From Entamoeba invadens IP1 (taxonomy: Eukaryota; Evosea; Mastigamoebida; Endamoebidae), in the NCBI RefSeq assembly GCF_000330505.1, contig NW_004440426.1, forward strand, positions 103,877 to 167,876: DNA of 64,000 nucleotides, given 5' to 3'. The notes below the pieces were generated by a model. The model saw nothing but the letters and a program-made list of their open reading frames with translations, did no database searches and was not told the origin of the DNA. Made by a program: the position numbers and the translations under genes. This document shows, one piece after another, positions 31,447 to 41,199 of the stretch (positions are counted from its first letter, which is position 1; every line of letters begins with the position of its first letter).

Positions 31447-31988
31447 ATGGATGAAGACAAAAAGGCTTATATGGTGAGGGGAGAATTGTGGGTGGCAAAG
31501 AAAGTGATGATCTCTCCGATGAAAGAAGATGAGATGAATCGAAACAAAATATACATGCAACCCAGTGTCGACAAAGTGTTGAGCGACCTTCACGTTCCTC
31601 CCGAACTTTCTTCTGTCAACTGGAAAGTCTCTAAAGTTGGTCAAGCGTATTTAGCTGGCCTCAATTTGAATTATAACACAAAGCTGATTCCGCGCCTCTT
31701 TAAAGCGTCGAAAAAAGACGATCAGATTCTTGAATTTGCTGGGAACAAACAAGTAACTTACAATCCTTTAGAAGCTATTATTATACAGACAGCGTTGAAT
31801 ATGCCATCTGGTACATATGAAAGTGTTTGTTTCCATCTATTCCATGTATAATGTATATAACAAATTTATATATATATAACAAATCACTCATTTCATAGAA
31901 AAAGTTGATGTCCTTCAGGCAGAAAATGAGTATGGTGAACGAACATAGACCACGCGTCGACGACTATCCTCGCAAACGATTTAATTAG
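31447..31988 (+). CDS. hypothetical small protein (two exons)
   Basis: Exon 1 (31447-31824) codes 126 residues (MDEDKKAYMVRGELWVAKK…). An intron of 74 bases with GTTTGTT donor and CATAG acceptor at phase 0 (31825-31898) is followed by exon 2 (31899-31988) for a basic tail ending DDYPRKRFN. The total is 155 residues. Without splicing the frame ends 27 bases into the intron. No domain recognised; the protein is soluble and basic. It starts 157 bases after the kinase stop on the same strand. Confidence 0.65.
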
Positions 31989-32063
31989 GATGATTGTTCT
32001 TGGTTCACACGATAACAACAAATGGTAACAACGAAATAAATCAATCAACACAAGTTAAAATCG

Positions 32064-32504
32064 TTAAGCAGTGGGCTTGAGAACAGAAGCTTGTAACTTC
32101 TCGAGTGGTAACCCTAAATCATTGTCCCATGGCTTTCTACCAAGTTTAACCCCATTGTCGACTCTCCCTTGTGCGTCTTTGACGGTCCAGGGTTTCTCCC
32201 TTTGAACTCGCTTTGCGTTGAGTTTGTGTGGCGTTTGTGTGCAGTGCTTCAAGTAAATGGCACGAGTCAAAAAGTATTTGTCACACACCCCGCAGTAATG
32301 TTGACCCATCCCAGGCTTGTCTTCGTCTTTTTCTAATGCGGTCAAAGGCTTCCCAGCAGGTGTGATCTCACCGTTGTTAATCGCATTCACTATTTGGTCC
32401 AAGTCCTTCGTCTTGTGTTTCATCGAAAGGCGCTTGTGGACTCCACCTATACCACAACCTTTACGTTTCGATTTGTGAACTTTATTTCCTCGTTGTCGCG
32501 GCAT
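32064..32504 (-). CDS. ZNF593/Bud20-like C2H2 zinc finger protein
   Basis: A 146-residue protein with the family's basic N-terminus (MPRQRGNKVHKSKRKG), a TKDLDQI helix and a single widely spaced C2H2 finger: GQHYCGVCDKYFLTRAIYLK followed by HCTQTPH. In yeast Bud20 shuttles with pre-60S particles and aids their export; human ZNF593 is the counterpart. Length is close to the usual 134-166. The tail (KPWDNDLGLPLEKLQ) is unlike yeast and of unknown use. The ATG is at 32502-32504, with an AACCCTAA box 35 bases upstream. Confidence 0.9.
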   Translation of the reverse strand: MPRQRGNKVHKSKRKGCGIGGVHKRLSMKHKTKDLDQIVNAINNGEITPAGKPLTALEKDEDKPGMGQHYCGVCDKYFLTRAIYLKHCTQTPHKLNAKRVQREKPWTVKDAQGRVDNGVKLGRKPWDNDLGLPLEKLQASVLKPTA

Positions 32505-32538
32505 TTAGTTGTGGATTTTAAAGAGAAGCTTGGCTTTT

Positions 32539-32546
32539 TTAGGGTT
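32539..32546 (-). promoter_or_regulatory. AACCCTAA box upstream of the ZNF593-like gene
   Basis: AACCCTAA on the coding strand, 35 bases before the ATG. One of five in the window. Confidence 0.4.
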
Positions 32547-33242
32547 CGTTGGTCAAGTCTTTCATTTGTATTGAACGATTGTATATAACTTCTATATGGT
32601 TTTATTTTATTATATTATTAGTAGTAATATTTAATGTTATTTATAGATAATAAACAATGGTTAGTTATTATATAATTATAATTTTACTATTTTAAACAAT
32701 TAATTGTATTTAATTTAATTAGTAACTTATTTGGTAATTTATAGTTAAATGAGTTATTGATTCAACAAAGAAGTAACTTTTATTATTGTAAATTTTATAT
32801 AAAATATATTTAAAAATATTGTGTTCGATTAATATTTACAATAATAATATTTAATAATTTAATTATTAATAAATTATTGTTAATTTATATTATTAAACAA
32901 TGATTGTATATTTATATCGAATGTCAATAAATTAAGTTCAAATATAAAACAACATACTGAGATTAAAATATAATAATTTATGTATTAATATGATTATAAA
33001 CTAATATAATAACTATAAACAAAAACAAAAAGATTTTTTTTTTCACCCCAAAAAAACAAAAAACAAAAAAATGACACCAATTTATTACTCAATTTTTCTG
33101 TAAAAAATCTGGACGTCCACTTCTTATATTATTCTAGAGTCAATAATAAAGACTCGATTTTATTGTTTGACATTTCAAGCAATTTCCTTTCTGTTTAGTG
33201 TGATTTAAAGAAAAACTGGACTCTTCATCTTATAATTCAAAG
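32547..33242. other. AT-rich divergent intergenic region
   Basis: About 700 bases between the ZNF593-like gene and the phosphatase. AT-rich with A and T homopolymer runs near 33020-33070. Nothing recognised. Confidence 0.4.
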
Positions 33243-34230
33243 ATGTCACGTACTATGCTTGTGCCTTTAACATCTGTTGTTCCAAACATTGATCTTCTTC
33301 TCGTCAATTTATTTAAGGCTCGGACGTATGATGAGTTTCGACAAATAGTCACTGCTGATGTTGTATAGTTTGTTAACTAGTTTCGAATATTATTCTGATA
33401 GTATAATGACCTCCAATAGAATAACACGCAGTTATTTGTGCCAAGAAATGCGCACACGTCTAATGAGTGAGCCTGTGTTACTTCCATTGACCACAGAAAA
33501 GCGGATTGTAGTCATTGGAGACCTTCACGGACAGTACTTTGATCTGATTCGACACTTCCAAGTCAATGGGTTACCACCAACTACGATCTATTTGTTCTTA
33601 GGAGATTATGTCGATCGAGGGAAATACAGTGTCGAGGTGTTGTGTTTACTTTATGCCCTTAAAGTGAAATACCCCGACTGCGTCTATATAGTCAGAGGAG
33701 ACCACGAGTGTTCCCGAGTGAATCGACGCGGTGGATTTTACTCGGAGTGTCTCAGAGACTTCTCGAGTTTATACCCGTGGAATGCGTTTGTGTCGACATT
33801 CAACGTGATGCCATTCGCAGCGATAATCGACGGGAAGATTCTTTGTATCCACGGAGGGTTATCTCCTCTCTTGGAGCAAATTGGGCAACTGAAGAAGATC
33901 GAAAGACCCGTTGATATACCCCACGAGGGATTATTAAGAGATATCGTATGGTCCGACTTCTTCGAAGAGCAAGAAGGGTATGGCGACAACGAAAGAAGAG
34001 AGACTAGTTTTGTCTTTGGGAAGGAACAACTCGATCTCTTCCTTAAGAAGAATAATTTGGTTGGGATTATTAGAGGGCATGAATTGGTCAACACCGGATT
34101 TTTGGTCGAAGGAAATTGTATTACTGTTTTCTCTGCTTGTCAGTACGTCGGGTGTTTCGATAACAGCTCGGCTGCAGTAATAGTCGAGAAAGGCCTCAAG
34201 ATCTCTTTCAGTGTTTGTTACTCTCTATGA
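33243..34230 (+). CDS. PP1-like Ser/Thr protein phosphatase catalytic subunit (two exons)
   Basis: Exon 1 (33243-33367) begins MSRTMLVPLTSVVPNIDLLL. The frame then hits TAG inside a GTTTGTT-type intron. Using the acceptor CGCAG at 33431 (intron 64 bases, phase 2) gives a gap-free match to PP1 (…TADVVYYLCQEMRTRLMSEP). A closer acceptor at 33401 is also in frame but adds ten residues. The total is 307 residues, the PP1/PP2A core length. Metal-site motifs are GDLHGQ, GDYVDRG, IHGGLSP and RGHELV. The usual GNHE is GDHE (VRGDHECS), replacing the metal-ligand Asn by Asp. Expected to dephosphorylate Ser/Thr if still active. Cytosolic. Confidence 0.88.
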
Positions 34231-34388
34231 TATATTTTTAATAGTTAATTACTATAATAAAATACACCTGGTTATAGGAAGTATTTTAATAAGAAGTACT
34301 ATAATTCTATAAATAAGATTACATGGTTAAATTAATTAGAATTGTATAGTTCCGGAAATAAAGTGTAGGTGATAGAGCCAAGCAACGT

Positions 34389-34921
34389 CTAGTTAATAGA
34401 AATTTCGGTCAACGGGATTGGTGTGAGGAGTTGTGTGTTTGTAAATGATATTTCTTGAATTTCCAACGTTTTGCACAGATATTCAGACAGTAGTGTTGTT
34501 ACTACAGCGACAATAATGGTGCTTATAAGCCAAGTCTATCGGATGAATAACATTTTGAAATATAATGTTATATATAACATTTTTAATAACAAAAACAAAC
34601 AAGAGGTGGGAATAATGTGAGGGAATTAACTGCGGTAAAGAGATAATGGAATACATATACGGTGAATGCGAAGTCGTAACATGCCTTATACTTTTGGACA
34701 ATAAATCTGATTGCGACGGCAAGTATAAGTGGGTTAAGTAAATAGGACACAAAGTAGAGGGGATATGCCGAAGAGACACTTTTGAATGAAAATATGAACT
34801 TGATTTTAGACTCGGAGGAAACGGAAATAATTGCGGACAAAAGTGGGAGGAGAAGAAAAACAAATTGGCACATGGCCATTTGAATAAGAATCGTTCTGAT
34901 ATTGGCAATCTCAGGCCTCAT
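34389..34921 (-). CDS. SYS1: SYS1 homologue, Golgi membrane trafficking protein (two exons)
   Basis: Exon 1 (34601-34921) codes the first three hydrophobic segments and the family stretch KACYDFAFTVYVFHYLFTAV. A 65-base intron (34536-34600, GTTTGTTT…CGATAG, phase 0) separates exon 2 (34389-34535), which supplies the last helix and the conserved end: TWLISTIIVAVVTTLL then SEYLCKTLEIQEI (SYS1 consensus GEYLC…ELKEI). Total 155 residues with four membrane helices, as in other SYS1 proteins. SYS1 recruits ARFRP1/Arl3 to the Golgi for endosome-to-Golgi traffic. The family call rests on the C-terminal motif seen only after splicing. Confidence 0.85.
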
Positions 34922-35120
34922 TTGTCTCTTTTGAGTTTTGGATTATTTCTAGTTAAATTACTCTCATTAAATTATTTATTTGGTATTTTGGATAAACAAA
35001 AGATATAGTTATAATTATAAGAATTTATAGTTTATTGTTTCATTAAAAAACAAAAACGAATCAATGCATATACAATTATAAATCTTAGTCTTCATATCTC
35101 TCATGTGCTACTTTTCATAC

Positions 35121-36803
35121 CTAAGAAAACCATTTAATTCTTCTGTTGTGAGTGAAAATACCACAGAGAAATGGGAGTTTGTGGAGATTAATATTAAACT
35201 CGTCCCAGAAGAGGTGGAATTTAATTAAGACGACGGCAGCGGATCTGAGTATGACGATATAGAAAAGAAGAAATAAGATGTTTCGAGTTAATGACGTGTT
35301 AATTCCCTTCTTAAGTAATAAGTCATCGCCGTTTTGATATAAGCAGTTGTTTAATTTTAAGTCCTCATAGTCGCACGGCAAGTCGACTCCTTTGAAGTAA
35401 ATAGTCGAGAAAGCGTTATGAGAGAGTCTATAAAAACTGATTGTATACAACCATCTGTCCCACCCCCGTAGATTAGTCGAGTTCTTGAATGTTCCCGAGA
35501 AGATGAATAAGAAGAAGAGTGTCGCCATCTCAAGTAAAGTTGCTATTTTGAGACCGTCGAAGATATACCCAATGAATGCGCTCATAGCGTTATTTAATTG
35601 AGTAGATAACAGTGAAGTAAAGTAATAGTAAAACCACCGAGAAACGCTCGGCTTGAAGTCTGCGAGGGGATAAAAGATGACGTCATAGAGTGTCGGGTTG
35701 ATGAGCATTGAAGGGAAGTTGTAGACATAATCGGCTAATATATAAGCCGAGGCATAGACCTTATGTGTCTTATTCTCTTTTCTAATACTTCGCATGTTAT
35801 ATACCGAAGCAATTGCTTGGTCGATAGTGAATAATGTCTTTGATATTGTTGCGAAGAACAAGACGTTGAATCGGATGTTTAAGTTTGTCTGATTGAAGTC
35901 GATTCTGAAGAAGACCGAGCCGATAATAATTCCACCTAATAAGTATTGTAAAGCGTGTAATATGATATTCACAGGATGCCGCCACGCCGTCCGATATTTA
36001 CGTGAAGCCGTGTGTATGAATTGCATCGACCACTCATACGAAAAACTTGAGAAGAGTGCCCACAAAGCACTTAATGAGAACAATTGAGTAATACAATACT
36101 TGACTTTATCAAGTTTTCTCGTGAAGATCTTCTTCTTTGTTGTTCTGAACACTTTAAATTTTGAAGGTTGAAGGCCTTTCTCCACGTCCACAGGAAGTGT
36201 GGAAAAATAGTTTGAACAGAATGAGACGTCGTGATTGTAATCAGAAAAAAAGAGAACGACTGGCACAAATTTTGATATCAAATTGAGTCCTGTGATTATC
36301 TCACTACATGAATAATTTAAATATTGAAAACTAATGACTTTTGGATGTCGTAAGAGAACACAGGCAACTCTCACTATACACTTTTCTGTGTTGGACAAAT
36401 TGGTATATTTCCGATGTAAAAAGTCGATTTGTAACAATTGAGAAAGAGCAGTGATCTCATTCAATGACTTGACGGGAAACTGGTAGTAGTTTTGGATCTC
36501 ACAGAATGAATAATTCTTGGGCTTCCGGGACCAATATGATAAGACTTCATAGACTGTATCTTGAGGGGCATTGTCAAATGTATTCATCAGTTGGACTTTT
36601 AAGTCGACTCCATTCGCTTGAAACTCTCTTTTTGCACATTCCAAATATTTAAGTGACACTGCAGTAAGTGACCGGCGTGGGATTTCTGTCTGAAACACAT
36701 TAAAAGTCTCTGGTAAAGTTGAAGGGAAAAGGTCGGGGTATTCTATATCGACAACTCGTTCATTAGTTCCATGAACTAATTGGACGTTTCTGGTTGGAAA
36801 CAT
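35121..36803 (-). CDS. ABCG-type transporter with degenerate nucleotide-binding domain
   Basis: The first in-frame ATG is at 36801-36803 (560 residues); the frame is open 30 codons further without an ATG, so an upstream exon is possible. Residues about 255-560 form an ABC-2 membrane domain of the ABCG class, with about six helices (SRKYRTAWRHPVNIILH, IFSGTFKNSTNLRGWDRW, YRLSHNAFSTIYF). The N-terminal half still follows the ABCG order but has lost catalytic motifs: no Walker A, signature loop LSNTE in place of LSGGE, and ISFQYLNYS where FLDEPTSG is expected. It cannot bind ATP normally. It may pair with an intact half, act without ATP, or be decaying. The frame is intact over 1.7 kb. Confidence 0.8.
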   Translation of the reverse strand: MFPTRNVQLVHGTNERVVDIEYPDLFPSTLPETFNVFQTEIPRRSLTAVSLKYLECAKREFQANGVDLKVQLMNTFDNAPQDTVYEVLSYWSRKPKNYSFCEIQNYYQFPVKSLNEITALSQLLQIDFLHRKYTNLSNTEKCIVRVACVLLRHPKVISFQYLNYSCSEIITGLNLISKFVPVVLFFSDYNHDVSFCSNYFSTLPVDVEKGLQPSKFKVFRTTKKKIFTRKLDKVKYCITQLFSLSALWALFSSFSYEWSMQFIHTASRKYRTAWRHPVNIILHALQYLLGGIIIGSVFFRIDFNQTNLNIRFNVLFFATISKTLFTIDQAIASVYNMRSIRKENKTHKVYASAYILADYVYNFPSMLINPTLYDVIFYPLADFKPSVSRWFYYYFTSLLSTQLNNAMSAFIGYIFDGLKIATLLEMATLFFLFIFSGTFKNSTNLRGWDRWLYTISFYRLSHNAFSTIYFKGVDLPCDYEDLKLNNCLYQNGDDLLLKKGINTSLTRNILFLLFYIVILRSAAVVLIKFHLFWDEFNINLHKLPFLCGIFTHNRRIKWFS

Positions 36804-37281
36804 TCGATTTTTGCGTTTAGAAGTGTTCACTTTGCTTTGCTTTGTTCTGTTCCTCTTTGAATGTGATTGATGGATTGGATTGGAAAGAGGCAATTTACTA
36901 ATTTACTGTACTATATTTTATAATACTATAAATTTGTTCATTGTTTGTATTATTTAAGTATAAGTAATTATACTAGTAAGTATTGTTATAGAATGATCAT
37001 TTTTAAATAATTCACATCACAAATGAAAAGAACTATATAGTTAAAAGTAAATTAATTATAAAAATGCCATATAAACAATAAATCACTGAGAAAAGAAGAT
37101 AATAATGACAAAACGAGTGGTATTGTTTCCACGACTCCTTGACAAATATATCACATGACATCTATTTAACCAATAATTATAATACATTTAACTATACAAA
37201 CAACACAGAAAAAAATAAAAAGACAAAACGAATACTATATATAAAATGATATAAAAAACCCTAAGACTGATAATATCAAGA
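36804..37281. other. divergent intergenic region
   Basis: About 480 bases, AT-rich beyond 36900. The first 90 bases continue the ABCG-like frame on the minus strand without an ATG. AACCCTAA at 37257-37264 belongs to the downstream gene. Confidence 0.4.
37257..37264 (+). promoter_or_regulatory. AACCCTAA box upstream of an LRR gene
   Basis: AACCCTAA 18 bases before the ATG at 37282, on the coding strand. One of five in the window. Confidence 0.4.
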
Positions 37282-39276
37282 ATGAGTGCACACGCCATTA
37301 CAGAACCGTGTCTCTCTTTATTTGTGAAATACGTCAGCGAAGCCGCTCCATTGAAAAAACTCCGATATGTCTCCAAGAAGTATAACACCGTATTGAACGG
37401 CCTTACAGAGACGCATAGAAACAAATTTCCCTCTCCCGTCCATTTCAAAAATTGCACTCACTTCAGCGCACAGCTCCGGTACATCGTAAAATACGCTCAT
37501 CTCTACAAACCAAACACCACATTTGACATTTTTATAAGTGACGAAATCGACTTAAAAGCTTTGCCCACAGCGGAGGGTAAGCAAGTCATTTCGCAAGCAA
37601 CTTCGTTAGTGTTGGAGTGCTTTGAAGAGTTTGACTTGAAATATTTTGTCGATCTTCCTTTAGAGAAATTAGTGATCGATTCGAGTCTCTTCACGTACTC
37701 CAAGACTGCCGTGGACGTGAAATTAGTCGATCACTTGTTCCAACCAACTTTAAAGACCGTTGTGTTTGATAACACGATGTTGGATAACAAGTTGATCATT
37801 AATATCATCGCTTACTTGGCTAAACACAACCCAACGACTCGAGTTATTATCAACGTCGTTGTGTTCGACGCGTTACTCAGTCAAATTGATAACTTGAAGA
37901 AGGTCAATCCCAATGTGTGTCTCTTTATTAAATTTGATGTGTTCATCCCATACTCCAAATGTACTTCGAGGGCAATTGCGGATGGGAACGTCTACGTCCA
38001 CCCATCGAATTTGTATAAACCAATTAAGACCGTTGCGTGCCAGTACGAAGCAGACATCTTTGCCAAAATCATTCAACTGTACGCGTTCAATAACGTCATC
38101 CTCACCTCAGCAAAAAGGTGCTCTGCATACCCAAACGCCCGGTTTGAACACTTGCAAATTGACGGGAGAATGCCGAAAGCGTTTTATAAAACGGAGGCGA
38201 TTGGCGGGTTGAAGAAGGTGGAGTACTTGGAGAAGACTAAAAAGAGCCCTACTTTGGAGATGTATGACTTCTCGAAGTGCACCAATTTGGTTGATTTACG
38301 TGTCGGCAATGACGCCTTTTTCAGCGGGAAAAAGAGAGTAGTCACGTTACCTAACACGTTGACCGACTTGTATTGGAGACAAGACTTTGGGCCTATTGGG
38401 AAAGAGTTAACGATTGTGGAGAAAAATGATGAGAAAGGGACGATAACACAAACGAATGGGTTTGCGAGTTTGACTCGATTGGAATACGCGCGATTTGAAC
38501 CGGTGGATTGCAAGTTTGATGATGTCGATTTTCCACAATCACTTCGGTCATTGAATCTGATAGGTGTACCTCACTTTGAAGATATGAGTAAGTTTGATAG
38601 ATTAACCAATATCACACTTCTGGCGATTTACGGATGTAACCAATTGGTCCACACGAAGTTCCCACCAAATTTGATTGAACTCAGCATCTCGTACGCGTCG
38701 AATATCGCCGATCTTGACTTGACAAGTTTGACGCGTCTCACTTCCGTCGATGTGGCACAATACCAAGGAACAACTTTTAAGTGCGGCAAAAACGTGAAGA
38801 AGCTCAACTTTTCCCATGACGGACGGATTGAAGTACTTGATGTGAGTGATGCGAACTTGGATTCTATTATAGTCGATACGTGTGATAAGCTCAAATGTGT
38901 GAAAGTGCCCGAGTGTGTCAAAGAGCTTCAACTGAAAGATTTGGCGGCTTACCAAACATTAGATTTATCATACGTGAAATCGATGGATATGTTAGTGACC
39001 GATTATCTCAATGAGATGACGAGTTTTGTCCCTCCAATGACACTCAAATCGTGCACAATCATCGGGTCAAATAAGCTTTCATTCATCAACTTAAAAACGG
39101 TGAATGGGTTTGAGGCGTTTACGTGCTCGTGGTGCGACAAGTTGGTTGAAGTTGCTTTACCGCCTTCGACGAAGACTATAGACATTGAAGACGACGTCTC
39201 TCTTGCTCGGTTGAATACATGTGAGATGAATCCGAAGTGCAAGACGAGTGTTGCCAACTGCCCATTACTCAAATGA
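37282..39276 (+). CDS. leucine-rich repeat protein with F-box-like N-terminus
   Basis: A single-exon gene for 664 residues. The first 40 residues (PCLSLFVKYVSEAAPLKKLRYVSKKYNTVL) have the helical spacing of an F-box-like module. Irregular LRR-type repeats run from about residue 150 to the end (…CTNLVDLRVG…LRSLNLIGVPHFEDMS…NLIELSISYASNIADLDL…). Such proteins are a multigene family in Entamoeba; a second member is at 48441-49814. If the N-terminus truly binds SKP1 it would be a substrate receptor of an SCF ligase, but the motif is weak. No signal peptide or membrane helix. Confidence 0.78.
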   Translation: MSAHAITEPCLSLFVKYVSEAAPLKKLRYVSKKYNTVLNGLTETHRNKFPSPVHFKNCTHFSAQLRYIVKYAHLYKPNTTFDIFISDEIDLKALPTAEGKQVISQATSLVLECFEEFDLKYFVDLPLEKLVIDSSLFTYSKTAVDVKLVDHLFQPTLKTVVFDNTMLDNKLIINIIAYLAKHNPTTRVIINVVVFDALLSQIDNLKKVNPNVCLFIKFDVFIPYSKCTSRAIADGNVYVHPSNLYKPIKTVACQYEADIFAKIIQLYAFNNVILTSAKRCSAYPNARFEHLQIDGRMPKAFYKTEAIGGLKKVEYLEKTKKSPTLEMYDFSKCTNLVDLRVGNDAFFSGKKRVVTLPNTLTDLYWRQDFGPIGKELTIVEKNDEKGTITQTNGFASLTRLEYARFEPVDCKFDDVDFPQSLRSLNLIGVPHFEDMSKFDRLTNITLLAIYGCNQLVHTKFPPNLIELSISYASNIADLDLTSLTRLTSVDVAQYQGTTFKCGKNVKKLNFSHDGRIEVLDVSDANLDSIIVDTCDKLKCVKVPECVKELQLKDLAAYQTLDLSYVKSMDMLVTDYLNEMTSFVPPMTLKSCTIIGSNKLSFINLKTVNGFEAFTCSWCDKLVEVALPPSTKTIDIEDDVSLARLNTCEMNPKCKTSVANCPLLK

Positions 39277-39396
39277 ATTTTTGATTACTAATCTATTTTA
39301 TATAATACATTTCTAGTACATGACTAGTTTCCTGTATTTAGTAACAAAAGAACTATAAAAAGCTAACAAAGAACTTTAAAAGAAGTTGTGAGGAGG

Positions 39397-40917
39397 ATGA
39401 GTTTGATGGAACAATCAACGGATGGGTTTCTCGACGAGACGGAGAACAAGGAGATTCGCGACTGCACACAAATGGTGAGTCAAGAGTATCGATCCATCGA
39501 CTTTGTGTCCCTTGACAAAATCATTCCAATCATTAAAGACCCGATGGCGGATACAGGAGACTTGGCTGTTCGACTAGTTGCTGCGGATNNNNNNNNNNNN
39601 NNNNNNNNNNNNNNNNNNNNNNNNNNNNNNNNNNNNNNNNNNNNNNNNNNNNNNNNNNNNNNNNNNNNNNNNNNNNNNNNNNNNNNNNAAGTGCCATTAG
39701 AGATCAAGAATTACATATCACAGAACTATATTCTCCACGCAGTGGTGCTGATCAACAGAGCGACGGATGTTGGACGGAAACCCTATATGGAAAAGGTCGT
39801 CGACTTAGTTCAGACCATTGCGGACATCAAGAGACAGCGCGAGAAGATGGCGTATGTCGTGAAAACGAATATGGAGTTACTGTGTATGAAAATAGCGATG
39901 TCGGTGAACTCGGAGAGTATGACGCCGTCCGAGATTGAGTACGCGAAGCATCAACAAGTGCCTCAATTTCCATATAAATACAAAAACAGTGACATAGATG
40001 CGGAGATGTGTTTGAATGAGAGTCTGGCATTGAAGGCAGACTTTGACTTCCAAGAGCAGTTAATAGCGTTATCGTCTGCAGCGTGCATACTTGGGGAGAA
40101 AGTGTGTCAGAACATCATCACGGCGATCTTAGAATCAAATGTTGAGTCTTTAAATGTTGTGTTTGGGATCCACCGACTGTCTCCGGACAAGAAAGTACCA
40201 GTGGAGACTGATTTCATCGACCAAGGGACGTTCCAGAAGATTAAAGGGAAGACACAACACTTGTCATCAGTCGATCGATTTGATTTGTGTTTGAAAATAG
40301 TCTTGAGAATGATCTGCTTGCATGCATTGCTGTGCGCGAAGATGGAAGAGTTCAAAGGGAAGATGGTGGAGTATAACCAGAGTATCGATGTCGACGAACT
40401 CGAGGTGTCATTTGCCGCGACGAAAGATGAACGAGTGAGAGAGAGTATCACATCGAAGAGAAGTCGATGGGGAAGAAGAATAGCGAAGCCAAAGATCATT
40501 GAAAGTATGTTTACAGAACAAAAAGAAGAGAAACATGTGGAACTCCAACAGACAAAAAGCTTTGTGAAGAGTTCTTTGGAATTTGTGTGGGACAAAATTC
40601 AAAAGTTCTTATACAAAGTCTTAGTCTTGCGCATTTTCGAAACGGAAGAAAACGCGACGAAAAATATCACCGAGACAAAACCTTTTGTCTTTGCTAATGC
40701 AGAAGACGGAGGAGACAAGGATGAAAGCGAGAAGTATAAACTCGCACGTAAAACACTGACGGCAGAGAACGTCAGAAAGCTGTTGGCTTCACTTGAAAAC
40801 TTCTTGAAAAACGTCAAGGACACATGTATGTTTGATGAAGAGAGTAAGTACTCAATCATCGAGAAATGTATTACTCTCATCAAAAAGGATTTGAAGGACA
40901 ACAAGTACACTATGTAA
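39397..40917 (+). CDS. hypothetical protein interrupted by an assembly gap
   Basis: The start is the ATG at 39397, three codons inside the longest open frame, which otherwise begins at GTG. The frame runs 506 codons counting the 100 N at 39589-39688. As the true gap length is unknown, the two halves may be joined in error and the protein length is uncertain. The visible parts are soluble, mostly helical and charged, with repeated LVALAVNS-like hydrophobic helices but no motif I recognise (…SSVDRFDLCLKIVLRMICLHALLC…). The C-terminus is Lys-rich (LIKKDLKDNKYTM). Confidence 0.65.
   Translation: MSLMEQSTDGFLDETENKEIRDCTQMVSQEYRSIDFVSLDKIIPIIKDPMADTGDLAVRLVAADXXXXXXXXXXXXXXXXXXXXXXXXXXXXXXXXXXVPLEIKNYISQNYILHAVVLINRATDVGRKPYMEKVVDLVQTIADIKRQREKMAYVVKTNMELLCMKIAMSVNSESMTPSEIEYAKHQQVPQFPYKYKNSDIDAEMCLNESLALKADFDFQEQLIALSSAACILGEKVCQNIITAILESNVESLNVVFGIHRLSPDKKVPVETDFIDQGTFQKIKGKTQHLSSVDRFDLCLKIVLRMICLHALLCAKMEEFKGKMVEYNQSIDVDELEVSFAATKDERVRESITSKRSRWGRRIAKPKIIESMFTEQKEEKHVELQQTKSFVKSSLEFVWDKIQKFLYKVLVLRIFETEENATKNITETKPFVFANAEDGGDKDESEKYKLARKTLTAENVRKLLASLENFLKNVKDTCMFDEESKYSIIEKCITLIKKDLKDNKYTM
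39589..39688. other. assembly gap of 100 N
   Basis: Exactly 100 undetermined bases, the conventional placeholder for a scaffold gap of unknown size. It falls inside the coding frame 39397-40917. Confidence 0.98.
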
Positions 40918-41199
40918 TTCCTTAAGTACTTTTTCATAGTTAATTTATAACAAATATACTATTACATATACTCATATATTAATAGTAAAATTAATAGTAA
41001 AAATTATAATAATTAATCAAATAAATAAAAAATAAATATAACTAATGAAATTACTATAATTGAATTATATCAAATTAAAGCTCAAAACAAGAAAAACAAA
41101 ACAAGGGATAGTAAAATATAATAAAAAAGAATTAAAAGAATAGGTAGGAGGAGAAGAAAGAAACCCGTAAGAACTAGGTAGGGCAAAACTTAGAAGGCG

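Noticed and set aside
34483..34908. 141-codon frame overlapping the SYS1 gene on the same strand
   Set aside because: It is the alternative frame; only the other frame, spliced, gives the SYS1 C-terminal motif.
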